Source of the DNA: Nitrospinota bacterium
Lineage (GTDB): Bacteria; Nitrospinota_A; UBA7883
NCBI GenBank assembly: GCA_029880775.1
Contig: JAOUNV010000006.1
Span: forward strand, 1 to 14,577
Reading direction: 5' to 3'
DNA: 14,577 nt
This document shows positions 1 through 7,100 of this stretch, piece by piece (position 1 is the first letter of the stretch; each line of letters begins with the position of its first letter). The notes under the pieces were generated by a model. The model was not told the origin of the DNA, did not search any database, and saw nothing but the letters and a program-made list of their open reading frames with translations. The translations under genes and the position numbers were made by a program.

Positions 1-1042
1 TCAGAGAATCTGGTGTTCTTCCCTCAGCGGTTTCGTCCCCCTCGAATATGGTGGCGGATACGTCTATCTCTCCGGCAAAATCCCCGACGCCGCTGGCCCT
101 GTTCTCCTTTATTTTTTCCTCCACGGCGTCGGCGGCGTTAATTAAGAGATTCACGAAAACTTGCTCCAGCTTGGAAAACTGCCCCTTAATCTCCTTAAGG
201 TTAAGGTAGCTTTCTTTTATAGTGATATATTTTCGCAGTTTGGACCGGACCAAGTTCACCGCCTGGGCAATCACCTCGCGCAGATCCACGCTCTCGTCCA
301 GGGATTCTTCACCCATGTGGGCGTAGTGCGTTATCCCGGAGACTATTTTTTCGATCCGTTCCGTTCCCTTCAGCGCCTCGTTTATCATGGAGGGAAACTC
401 ATTCAGGATGATATTGCGGGTCACGTCCATGTTCTTGCGGTCGTCCAGCTTGTCCAGCCTTGGGCGCAACCTCTTTATATACTCGTTCATAAGTTGCAGG
501 TTGGTGCGGATAAAAGTGGTGGGGTTGTTTATTTCGTGTGCGATCCCGGTGCTCAGCACACCCACTGTGGCCATCTTCTCCGAGTTGAGCAGTTGCCGGG
601 TGCGGGCTACCAGGCTATCGGAGAGCGATTTCTTTTCCAGAGCGCGGTCCACCGCCTTTAAGAACTGATCCTTTTCTATCGGTTTGACAATAAAATCCCC
701 GGCGCCGGCGCGCACGGTGTCTATGAATATCTCCATATTGCCGAAGCCCGTGATCACCACGATATTCACTTCCTTGTCTGTTAACCTGATCCGGCGGATC
801 AGGTCCAGCCCGCTTATCCCCGGCATCATAAGGTCTGTGATTATAAGGTCGATTCCGCCTTCCTTGAACCGCTCGAAAGCGCTTTCCCCATCCAGGCAGA
901 CAGTCGTCTTGTACCCCGCCCCCTCTAGCAGCCGGACCAGATACTCCGCCACGATCCTGTCGTCGTCCACCAGAAGGATGGTCCTCTGGCCTACCGGCTC
1001 CAGGAACAGGTTCGATAATTCAGGCGATTCGTCCATCTTCAT
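1..1042 (-). CDS. Receiver-histidine kinase hybrid, 3' end cut by window edge
   Basis: This is a partial gene: 347 codons are visible and the frame is still open at position 2. Residues about 20-135 form a CheY-like receiver domain with the acidic pocket DDD at 26-28, phospho-acceptor D70, T98 and K120. A histidine kinase dimerisation region follows, with the H-box GIAHEINNP (H169), and then an N-box-like stretch LEQVFVNLLINAADAV around residue 300. The glycine-rich ATP lid should lie beyond the window. A receiver placed N-terminal to an NtrB-like kinase core, with no sensor or membrane domain, suggests a cytoplasmic kinase controlled by upstream phosphorelay or protein contact. Two in-frame ATGs are possible (1042 or 1036); a weak GGAA lies just upstream and does not decide between them. 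It follows the TPR gene after a 96-nt gap on the same strand, so co-transcription is possible but unproven. Confidence 0.88.
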   Translation of the reverse strand, partial: MKMDESPELSNLFLEPVGQRTILLVDDDRIVAEYLVRLLEGAGYKTTVCLDGESAFERFKEGGIDLIITDLMMPGISGLDLIRRIRLTDKEVNIVVITGFGNMEIFIDTVRAGAGDFIVKPIEKDQFLKAVDRALEKKSLSDSLVARTRQLLNSEKMATVGVLSTGIAHEINNPTTFIRTNLQLMNEYIKRLRPRLDKLDDRKNMDVTRNIILNEFPSMINEALKGTERIEKIVSGITHYAHMGEESLDESVDLREVIAQAVNLVRSKLRKYITIKESYLNLKEIKGQFSKLEQVFVNLLINAADAVEEKIKENRASGVGDFAGEIDVSATIFEGDETAEGRTPDSL

Positions 1043-1138
1043 TTTCCGTTTTTGTTAATTGCCACATACTATTCCAAGGAGTCGTACAGTTCCATTTGTT
1101 TCTCAATAATCATAAATCATATAATCTGGCGCCGCGGG

Positions 1139-1651
1139 CTACGATCCCCGTTCCAGTTCCGCCAGGCTTTCAACCGCCTTCTGCTGGCCTGGGTCCAGCT
1201 CCAGGATAAACCGGAGAGCCTGCGCGGCCTTGTCACCCATGCCGACGCTGTAATATATGGTCGCGATCCGGTACAAGGCGCCTATATCCTCCGGGTTCAG
1301 CCGGATAATCCGGCGGTACAGGTGGAACGCGTCGAGCAGGTTTCCCTTCCGGTCGAACTCGTCCGCTTTGGCCCTCAGCGCTTCCAATTCCATTTCTTTA
1401 TCGTCTTGCGCGGCGGTGTCTTTACTATTCTTTTCCCGGTCCAAGGCCATCTGAGTCAGAGCCCCCACCTCCTGCTCCAGCTTACCCGCCTTTTTCTTCA
1501 GTTTGTCCGCCTCGCGGGATTTCTCGTCCAGCCTCCGCATAAGCTCAGACACTGTTTTAGAATCCTCCCGCTCTTGGCTGGTTTCCCCGCTCTCTTTTGG
1601 CTGGCCAACGACAGCCATTATTCCGCGCCCCTTTTTCCCCTTGATCACCAT
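1139..1651 (-). CDS. Coiled-coil and TPR protein, ParA partner candidate
   Basis: The product is a 170-residue soluble protein with no signal peptide. Residues about 33-72 are rich in K, E and L with heptad-like spacing (RRLDEKSREADKLKKK) and look like a coiled coil. Residues about 88-155 contain two TPR-like repeats; the second half of each has the typical NPEDIGALYRIATIYYSVG and LDPGQQKAVESLAE pattern. The ATG at 1651 was chosen because it starts one base after the parA stop codon, which suggests translational coupling. A second in-frame ATG at 1618 with AAGGGG upstream would give 159 residues and is a fair alternative. The frame also runs open into parA, but that extension is not needed. 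TPRs bind partner proteins, so a role as adaptor for the adjacent ParA ATPase is a reasonable inference. No specific family was recognised. Confidence 0.82.
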   Translation of the reverse strand: MVIKGKKGRGIMAVVGQPKESGETSQEREDSKTVSELMRRLDEKSREADKLKKKAGKLEQEVGALTQMALDREKNSKDTAAQDDKEMELEALRAKADEFDRKGNLLDAFHLYRRIIRLNPEDIGALYRIATIYYSVGMGDKAAQALRFILELDPGQQKAVESLAELERGS

Positions 1652-1652
1652 C

Positions 1653-2414
1653 TTACAGCACCGACATATCGTCCGCCAGAACCTCAAAATCGTAGGCGGC
1701 GTTGGACTTTGGTGCGAATAGCTGTATCGGTTTGCCCGCCGCAGAGGCCTCGGGCAGCTTGGCGTCCAGCCTTATCCTGGAGCGCACCAGGCTTTTTCCA
1801 TACTTTCCCTCAATCTTTTTCATTATCGCCGCCTGGGTTCCCGTCCGCTTGTCCACCATGTTCGGGGCCATGCCCGCCACCCGCGTCTCCACCCCCAGCT
1901 CGGCATTCACAGCTTCCACCACCTCCATCAGCCCCTCCACCGCAGCCATGGAAAGGCTCGACCCAAGGACTGGGACCAGAGCCTCCGGGCAAGCGCAAAG
2001 CGCGTTGAGCGTCAACAATCCAAAATTAGCGGGACAATCCACTATCACCAGGGAGTACCCCTCATCCATCCTGTCCAACATACCCGACAGTTTCAACGCC
2101 CGATTCGGCTCGTCCGCCAGCTCCAGCTCCGCGCCATACAAACGCCGGGCGGAAGGAAGCAGGTGAAGATCCTTCACAGGGGTGGGAACCACCGCCCGCG
2201 CCAGATTATCCTCCTGCCCGATCAGAAGCTCATATATGGTGGAGTCCTCCGGGCCCGGCTCCACCCCCAGGCACAAAGTGGCGGCCGCCTGGGGATCCAG
2301 ATCCACCAGCAACGTCTTCTGCCCCCGCAGCGCCAGCGCTGAGGCCAGGTTCACCGCTATGGTAGTGCGGCCGCATCCCCCCTTCAGGCCGGTCAGCGCG
2401 ATTCTTCTTGCCAT
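1653..2414 (-). CDS. ParA/Soj-family ATPase with altered P-loop
   Basis: The 253-residue product is a full-length ParA/MinD-superfamily ATPase, a group that positions DNA or protein cargo using ATP-dependent dimers. The deviant Walker A is at residues 11-18, KGGCGRTT. The signature lysine K11 is present, but the normally invariant P-loop lysine is R16 (codon CGC). Walker A' is DLDPQ at 38-42, and Walker B is LVIVDCP at 122-128, followed by the Soj-like NFGLLTLNAL. It lies 12 nt after lpd and 1 nt before the TPR gene. A GAGG precedes the ATG at short spacing. There is no parB or parS next to it, so it is not an ordinary chromosome-partition locus. An orphan ParA positioning some other cargo fits better. 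The K-to-R change may lower ATPase activity; this is not known. Confidence 0.9.
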   Translation of the reverse strand: MARRIALTGLKGGCGRTTIAVNLASALALRGQKTLLVDLDPQAAATLCLGVEPGPEDSTIYELLIGQEDNLARAVVPTPVKDLHLLPSARRLYGAELELADEPNRALKLSGMLDRMDEGYSLVIVDCPANFGLLTLNALCACPEALVPVLGSSLSMAAVEGLMEVVEAVNAELGVETRVAGMAPNMVDKRTGTQAAIMKKIEGKYGKSLVRSRIRLDAKLPEASAAGKPIQLFAPKSNAAYDFEVLADDMSVL

Positions 2415-2426
2415 CGCCTCGTCAGC

Positions 2427-3779
2427 TCACTTATGCAGAGCCTGGCCATGGACATCGTGGGCCGCCTCCAGCACAGCCTCGGCCAGGGTGGGATGGGCGA
2501 AAAGCGTTTCTCCCAGTTGGCGAGCCGTCATCCCAGCCTTCATGGCCACGGCGGCTATATGTATCATGTCTGTGGAGCGGGGACCTATCATGTGGGCGCC
2601 CAGCACCAGGTCCGTTTCCCCATCCGCGATGATCTTCACAAATCCGGCTATCTCCCCCGTGGCGTGCGCCCTGGCCAGCCCCCGGAACATGAAAGAGCCC
2701 ACCTTGGCCCCCGGCGGCGCATCCTCCTGGGTCACACCCACGGCGCCGATCTCTGGAATGGTGAATATAGACATGGGCACGGGCCCGAAGTTTCTGTCCG
2801 GTGACTTGCCCGCGATCAGATCCGCCACAAACGCCCCTTCCCTATATGCGGTGTAGGCCAGAAGAAACCGCCCCGCCACATCACCCACGGCAAAGATGTT
2901 TGGCGAAGAGGTTCTGTAATCAGGGTCAGTCTCCACGCTGCCGTTCTCTCTGGTCTTCACACCCGCCTTCTCCAGCCCCAGGGCGCCGGTGGGGAAGCTC
3001 CTCCCCACGGAGAGGAACACCTTCTCCGCCACCACCTCCGCGCCGTTCTCCAGCACGGCGGTGGCTTCTGTAGGCTTAGCCTCCACACCCTTGATGTTGG
3101 CGCCGGTGATCACTTCCACTTTCAGCTTTTTCAGCTCCCGTTCCATCAGGCGGGCCACCTCCCCATCCATTCTTGGCAGGATTGACGGCATCATTTCAAG
3201 CATGGTCACCCTCACTCCCAGCCGGGCGAACACACAGGCGAACTCGCACCCCACAACCCCGGCGCCAATGATTATCATGGAAGCCGGTGGCTCATCCATA
3301 TCGAATATAGAGTTGGTGTCCAGCGCCTGGTCCGCGGAGAGGCCGAATAGCCTGGCAGGGGCCGTGCCGGTGGCGATGAGGGCATGTTTGAACGCTATTT
3401 CCCTCCCGGCGGCGGTGATGCGGTCCGGCGCGGTGAAAGCCCCCTCCCCCTTTATCACCTCGACATCCTTTTTCTTCAACAGGGAGGATAGCGCCTTGCG
3501 AAACTGGGCCACGATCTTTTTTTCCCTGGCCGCTATTTTGGAAAAGCTGGGGGTGAACTCGAATGGCGACTCGGCCACCTGGTTGATATGCGCGGCGTGA
3601 TCCACCGTCTCGGCGCCAGCGATCCACGCCTTGGCTGGCACGCATCCACGGTTCAGGCATGCTCCCCCCACCAGGTCCTTCTCCACCACGGCCACTTTCA
3701 GGCCGGCGCCCGCCGCCCTGAGCGCCGCCGAATATCCACCCGGCCCACCGCCCAAAACCACCAGATCAAACGAATCCAT
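2427..3779 (-). CDS. lpd: Dihydrolipoamide dehydrogenase (E3)
   Basis: This is a 450-residue flavoprotein disulfide reductase that re-oxidises dihydrolipoyl groups of 2-oxoacid dehydrogenase complexes or the glycine cleavage H protein, using FAD and NAD+. The FAD-binding GGGPGG is at residues 10-15. The redox-active disulfide is C41/C46, in GGACLNRGCVPAK. The NAD-binding GAGVVGCE is at 172-179, the second FAD contact FAVGD is at 296-300, and the C-terminal catalytic pair is H429/E434 in AHPTLAE. Length is slightly below the usual 460-475. The spacing of four residues between the cysteines is that of lipoamide dehydrogenase and glutathione reductase. AAAGGGGAG lies 7 nt before the ATG. No E1, E2 or gcv gene is in the window, so the complex it serves is unknown. 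It is the first gene of the run that continues into parA. Confidence 0.94.
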   Translation of the reverse strand: MDSFDLVVLGGGPGGYSAALRAAGAGLKVAVVEKDLVGGACLNRGCVPAKAWIAGAETVDHAAHINQVAESPFEFTPSFSKIAAREKKIVAQFRKALSSLLKKKDVEVIKGEGAFTAPDRITAAGREIAFKHALIATGTAPARLFGLSADQALDTNSIFDMDEPPASMIIIGAGVVGCEFACVFARLGVRVTMLEMMPSILPRMDGEVARLMERELKKLKVEVITGANIKGVEAKPTEATAVLENGAEVVAEKVFLSVGRSFPTGALGLEKAGVKTRENGSVETDPDYRTSSPNIFAVGDVAGRFLLAYTAYREGAFVADLIAGKSPDRNFGPVPMSIFTIPEIGAVGVTQEDAPPGAKVGSFMFRGLARAHATGEIAGFVKIIADGETDLVLGAHMIGPRSTDMIHIAAVAMKAGMTARQLGETLFAHPTLAEAVLEAAHDVHGQALHK

Positions 3780-3818
3780 GCAAATCTCCCCTTTTTCCTA
3801 TTCATGAGCCCTGGACGT

Positions 3819-3824
3819 ATTATA
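3819..3824 (-). promoter_or_regulatory. Possible -10 element for lpd
   Basis: On the minus strand there is a perfect TATAAT about 40 nt before the lpd ATG, inside the AT-rich gap between lpd and the deacetylase remnant. No good -35 hexamer is found at 16-18 nt, so this is only a likely promoter for lpd and the genes that follow it. Confidence 0.4.
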
Positions 3825-3893
3825 ACCGGCTTCGCTGGATTGTATTGCATAACAGCCGATGGAGAAACGGAGTGAAGCGACTTTGATTGAAAA

Positions 3894-4162
3894 TTACAAG
3901 AGACAGGCAGGCGCTTGGCTTCCGGCGAGGGACCGTTTACCCCACACCGACATCTTCACTGCGGCCATGGTCCCACTCAGGATATCCACGATGTCGTTTA
4001 TATGTTTCGGGTACCCCCCGGCGCAGACCACGCCACCTGGATACCCCGCCCGCGAGCGGTTTCCAGTACGTATTCGTCCCGTGCCCGTAGCCCTTGCTTG
4101 GTCAGTAAAAACCCACCCAGCATGTCGTCGTGGAACGGGTCGGAGCCGGCAAACAAACGTGG
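3894..4162 (-). pseudogene. Histone deacetylase-family 3' remnant, frameshifted
   Basis: Reading the minus strand directly after the membrane-protein stop codon, the frame encodes LFAGSDPFHDDMLGGFLLT, then KQGLRARDEYVLETARGRG and IQVA. A single missing base near 4030-4037 then moves the reading to VVCAGGYPKHINDIVDILS, ending in a stop at 3894. These blocks match the C-terminal part of the HDAC/AcuC/acetylpolyamine amidohydrolase superfamily: the Asp in AGSDP corresponds to a zinc ligand and the Tyr in AGGY to the transition-state tyrosine. The N-terminal two thirds, with the His-His pair and the other zinc ligands, is absent here. The remnant starts in the same frame as the upstream gene, right after its TAG. 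It cannot make an active deacetylase. A sequencing error could explain the frameshift but not the missing N-terminus. Confidence 0.8.
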
Positions 4163-5503
4163 CTACCATCCCCGGAAAACCATGCTCGCTCTTAGCGCCA
4201 CCATGATCAGCCATTGCAGTGTGAACACAATCACCATCCACGGCAGGGGGAAGCGGGCCAGCGCCAATCCGGCGGGGATTATGACAAATGGCTGCATAAA
4301 GAGCCACACCCGCGCCGTCTCCCCCGGCAACAGCCCGGATAAATCGACAATCGCAATCTGCGCCGCGCAAATGATGGTCATGGTGTTCGCGTCCAGGGCT
4401 GGCCTCCTGTTTTTTATCGCGTCCCATACCGCAATCGCAAAAAGAGCTATCGCCATATACCCCGCGCCCAGAGCGAAATCCGTTATGTTAAAAGGGAGCG
4501 CTGTGATGTATGGCCGGTGGACGACACCCAACATCCTTTTTTGCGCTTCTATCGCGCTTCGGAACGCAAGAATGGGGTCATACCCCGTGAGCGCATGCAA
4601 TGCCAGGTTCAGCCCCAGCCACAGGAGAACGGCCACAGCTCCGGCCACCACCACGCGCCGGATGGCCACGCCCTTTTCCTCCGCCCCCATAATCCAGACG
4701 GCCGACATCATCACCATGAAGGAGCCCATGACCAGAAGGTTATAGGCGAAAAACATCATCACAAAAAGAATGCCGCCAAGACCTGCTGCCATGCGCAAGT
4801 CATCGAATGACCGCCGCCACAGGTATATCATCAGAACCGAGATAACCGGATATGCCAGGTCGAATGCTGGAAAGAAGACAACCAGGCCGGGAAGCGTCGC
4901 GTATAGACCGCAGGCCACAAGCCTTGACCTTGCCTCTGTAGTCCATAAACCCGCCAGTATATATACGACAAACACGCCAGCGGTGGACACCACCCCTATC
5001 AGCCCCGCGCCCGCATACGCTCCCGCGTCCATGCCAAAGAGAGAGATGGCGATGTAATAATGGATAATGGGCCCTGCCGGGTGAGTGTTGGCATGCAGAG
5101 AAAGCCTATGGAGGTGGAAGTTTTCCAGGAAGGCGCCCAGGTCAGTTATCCTGGCTGCGTCCGTGAAATATCCGGTGGTGTAACGGGAATAGACGATATG
5201 TTTGATAACCGCCACATCGTTGGCGAGAACATATATACCCATCACTTGTGAATAAAGCATAGCCATGGCGAACAACGCCAGAGGGACTGCGGCTCTGGTT
5301 CCATTGTTCCCCAGCCACAGGCCGCCCAGGACCAGCAGCAGGGAAGGCGCCATCATCATGGCAGGAAAAAAATATCCGGAGTCTCTCCACTCCCACACCC
5401 AGAATCCCGGCAACCCGTTTATATATGGGAGATGGAAAAATATCGCCGCCAGCGCCATCGTTCCAACGCCGATCACCAGAAGCGGAAGCTTGTATTGGGT
5501 CAT
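4163..5503 (-). CDS. Polytopic membrane protein, GT-C glycosyltransferase-like
   Basis: The 446-residue product is very hydrophobic and has roughly ten to twelve membrane spans across its whole length, the first at about residues 8-26 and the second at about 45-64. A soluble loop after the third or fourth span carries LSLHANTHPAGPIIHYY, which resembles the THPPGP-type motif of uncharacterised membrane proteins related to GT-C glycosyltransferases. An acidic segment EWRDSGYF (about residues 38-45) sits in the first non-membrane loop, where GT-C enzymes keep catalytic acids. A role in transferring a sugar from a lipid carrier on the periplasmic side is inference. The ATG overlaps the stop of a possible 32-codon ORF (ATGA). 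It ends immediately before the deacetylase remnant, so its 3' flank has been rearranged. The specific family was not recognised. Confidence 0.8.
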   Translation of the reverse strand: MTQYKLPLLVIGVGTMALAAIFFHLPYINGLPGFWVWEWRDSGYFFPAMMMAPSLLLVLGGLWLGNNGTRAAVPLALFAMAMLYSQVMGIYVLANDVAVIKHIVYSRYTTGYFTDAARITDLGAFLENFHLHRLSLHANTHPAGPIIHYYIAISLFGMDAGAYAGAGLIGVVSTAGVFVVYILAGLWTTEARSRLVACGLYATLPGLVVFFPAFDLAYPVISVLMIYLWRRSFDDLRMAAGLGGILFVMMFFAYNLLVMGSFMVMMSAVWIMGAEEKGVAIRRVVVAGAVAVLLWLGLNLALHALTGYDPILAFRSAIEAQKRMLGVVHRPYITALPFNITDFALGAGYMAIALFAIAVWDAIKNRRPALDANTMTIICAAQIAIVDLSGLLPGETARVWLFMQPFVIIPAGLALARFPLPWMVIVFTLQWLIMVALRASMVFRGW

Positions 5504-5598
5504 AACCCATAGCTCACGCCAGCGGGCATCTTCCAGGCGCCGACAAGCTGATCGACGATGAGCTCCAGCCGGTTACATCTCACACGGTCATTGGCCAT
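5500..5598 (-). CDS. Possible 32-residue leader ORF
   Basis: A short ORF, MANDRVRCNRLELIVDQ and onward, ends in the TGA that overlaps the ATG of the membrane-protein gene (ATGA). The overlap could couple translation of the two. The ribosome binding site is weak (GACGGATGA about 5 nt upstream) and the peptide resembles nothing I recognise. It may be non-coding. Confidence 0.25.
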   Translation of the reverse strand: MANDRVRCNRLELIVDQLVGAWKMPAGVSYGL

Positions 5599-5689
5599 GG
5601 GTGTCATCCGTCACTTAGACAGTTGCAATTCATAACGAAAAAAACACCCTCACCCTCGGCCTGGAGCGTTTACTTGTCCCCCTGTTATC

Positions 5690-5707
5690 CCCCTGCGGGA
5701 GCAGAGG
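5690..5707 (-). terminator. Hairpin downstream of bacterioferritin
   Basis: In the minus-strand transcript CCUCUGC and GCAGGGG pair over 7 bp (one U-G) around a UCCC loop, 58 nt after the bacterioferritin stop. No U-run follows directly, so it is at best a 3'-end stabiliser or a Rho-type end. The flanking stretch with repeated CACCCTC resembles decayed intergenic palindromic repeats. No coding potential stands out between 5599 and 5764. Confidence 0.3.
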
Positions 5708-5764
5708 CGCCCACAGGTGAAGTCACACGCCATCTCCATTGCGATTGCCCGGGAGCGTATAACG

Positions 5765-6241
5765 TCAGATAAGGTGGTTGACGATAAAGTTGTCGCCAAA
5801 CTTCTCCAGGTTTTCCTGCAGAGTTTCATACTCGTCCAGATGCCTCTCCTCATCCTTCAGGATGCTCTCCATCAGAAGCCTGGAGCCGTTGTCGTTATCC
5901 TCGTAGCACATGCGGATTCCCTGGTTCAGCCGGTCTATGGCGCGCACTTCCAGGTCGATATTCACCTTGATAATGGTGGCGACATCTTCCATGTCCACCC
6001 GAGGCACTTCATGCTTCTCATATTTCATGGCGCCGCCCACATACAGAATGCGCTCCATCAAGTGCTCGGCGTGCCCCATCTCCTCCACGGCGTCCTCTTT
6101 CAGCCGTTCGGCGAATTTCTTCAGCCCCTGGTCGTCCATCCTGGCGTGCTGGTCCATATATATCCCGATGGCTCCGATCTCGGCGGTGTACACCAGGTTG
6201 AGCATCTCTATAACCCTGTCAGTAGATTTCTTCGTTGTCAT
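5765..6241 (-). CDS. bfr: Bacterioferritin
   Basis: The 158-residue product stores iron as a 24-mer and oxidises Fe(II) at a di-iron ferroxidase centre. Comparison from memory with E. coli Bfr gives all expected ligands: E21, E54, H57, E98, and the ExxH of DEERH (E131, H134). M55, equivalent to the heme-binding M52 of E. coli, is kept in EEMGHAE, so a heme-binding bacterioferritin is more likely than a plain ferritin. The start at 6241 (MTTKKST) was chosen over the ATG at 6247 because AAAGGAGG lies 6 nt before it; the upstream ATG touches the ribosome binding site. No ferredoxin (bfd) gene is adjacent. It is divergent from the DUF4259 gene, with about 150 nt between the starts. Confidence 0.93.
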   Translation of the reverse strand: MTTKKSTDRVIEMLNLVYTAEIGAIGIYMDQHARMDDQGLKKFAERLKEDAVEEMGHAEHLMERILYVGGAMKYEKHEVPRVDMEDVATIIKVNIDLEVRAIDRLNQGIRMCYEDNDNGSRLLMESILKDEERHLDEYETLQENLEKFGDNFIVNHLI

Positions 6242-6328
6242 TAACATCCTCCTTTTATCTCCTCAGGATATACCTAGGAACGAATATGCCAAAGCCATTT
6301 TTGATGGTGGATCTTTTGAAGAAAACGG

Positions 6329-6356
6329 CTTGCGTCTCGGCTGACGGTGTTAAAAT
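6329..6356 (+). promoter_or_regulatory. Possible promoter for DUF4259-dodecin pair
   Basis: CTTGCG and TAAAAT are separated by 16 nt and lie about 36 nt before the DUF4259 ATG. The -10 is decent and the -35 is weak. Confidence 0.33.
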
Positions 6357-6391
6357 ACACTCAACCGATTGACTGGTTATGGAGAGTGACC

Positions 6392-6841
6392 ATGAGTGTC
6401 TGGGGTGTGGGAAGTTTCGATAATGACACGGCGCTGGATCTGGTGGAGGAGCTGCTGGAAGTGGACAGGGGCGCCACGATCCTGGTCTCCAGCCTGCAAG
6501 CCACAGCAGCCACACCCTTGGACGAATTGATAGACTCCGAAGACGCGGCGGAAACCCTGGTGGCTGCGGAATATCTGGCGGCGGCCAAGGGATCGGCCGC
6601 GGACAACCTCCCTGAACAGGCGAAGCAGTGGCTGGAGGAAAACGACCTTATAGCCGGGGATATTCTTGTCGGCGGCTCCCGCGACAAAAAAGAGAAATGG
6701 CTCACCGACATCGCCTTAAAGGCAATCGGAATAATCCAGTCGGTGAACTCGGAGCTGAATCAGATGTGGGAGGAATCCGAGGATTACGATGAATGGCTGG
6801 CCGGGCTGGATGACCTGAAGGCGCGGCTTACTCGAAGTTAA
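6392..6841 (+). CDS. DUF4259 domain protein
   Basis: The 149-residue acidic soluble protein opens with MSVWGVGSFDNDTALDLVE, the hallmark of the DUF4259 family (usual form M-x-x-W-G-x-G-x-F-x-N-D-x-A). The rest is mostly helical and Asp/Glu-rich. The family has no established function. The ATG at 6392 was preferred over one 45 nt upstream because GGAG lies about 7-8 nt before it and the family motif begins at once after this Met. It is followed after 22 nt by the dodecin-like gene, which has its own ribosome binding site, so the two are probably co-transcribed. Confidence 0.88.
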   Translation: MSVWGVGSFDNDTALDLVEELLEVDRGATILVSSLQATAATPLDELIDSEDAAETLVAAEYLAAAKGSAADNLPEQAKQWLEENDLIAGDILVGGSRDKKEKWLTDIALKAIGIIQSVNSELNQMWEESEDYDEWLAGLDDLKARLTRS

Positions 6842-6863
6842 TATTAACTAAGGAGGATACAAA

Positions 6864-7073
6864 ATGTCTGGAAGCGTGTACAAGGTAATCGAAGTGATCG
6901 GCTCGTCGGAAAAATCGTGGGAAGACGCCGCATGCGCCGCCGTGGAGCGAGTCAGCAAGACTCTCGACGACCTTCGCATCGCCGAGGTGCTGGAGCAGGA
7001 TTTGAAGATCGAGGAGGGCAAAGTAATCGCCTACAGGACAAAGCTGCGCCTCTCTTTTAAGTATCGCGACTAG
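6864..7073 (+). CDS. Dodecin-like small protein
   Basis: The product is 69 residues, the normal dodecin size, with the expected beta-alpha-beta-beta layout: VYKVIEVIGSSEKSWEDAA, a helix, then EGKVIAYRTKLRLSFKY. Classical dodecins form hollow dodecamers that bind flavin or CoA. Here the position of the flavin-stacking Trp (LDWFEV in the M. tuberculosis protein) reads LRIAEV, with Ile at residue 39, and the nearby flavin-contacting Gln is Arg 58. Flavin binding in the usual way is therefore doubtful. AAGGAGG lies 8 nt before the ATG. The gene is convergent with the PiT gene, with 27 nt between the stops. Confidence 0.88.
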   Translation: MSGSVYKVIEVIGSSEKSWEDAACAAVERVSKTLDDLRIAEVLEQDLKIEEGKVIAYRTKLRLSFKYRD

Positions 7074-7100
7074 GCAAACGGAGCCTACACCCTAGGGCGC

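Noticed and set aside
161..1058. Plus-strand ORFs opposite the kinase gene
   Set aside because: The minus strand reads through clear REC and histidine-kinase motifs; the plus-strand frames have none.
1052..2008. 318-codon plus-strand ORF
   Set aside because: It is antisense to the TPR and ParA genes, proline-rich and low-complexity, with no recognisable domain; a GC-rich shadow.
3894..4427. 177-codon minus-strand ORF overlapping the membrane protein gene
   Set aside because: Its first half is an out-of-frame reading of the membrane protein; only its last part, about 3894-4040, carries real signal, as the deacetylase remnant.
5690..5707. Intrinsic terminator for bacterioferritin
   Set aside because: The hairpin is real but lacks a following U-run, so a standard intrinsic terminator is not supported; kept only as a low-confidence hairpin.
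7074..7100. Bidirectional terminator between the dodecin-like and pit genes
   Set aside because: The 27-nt gap has no stable stem and no T-run on either strand.
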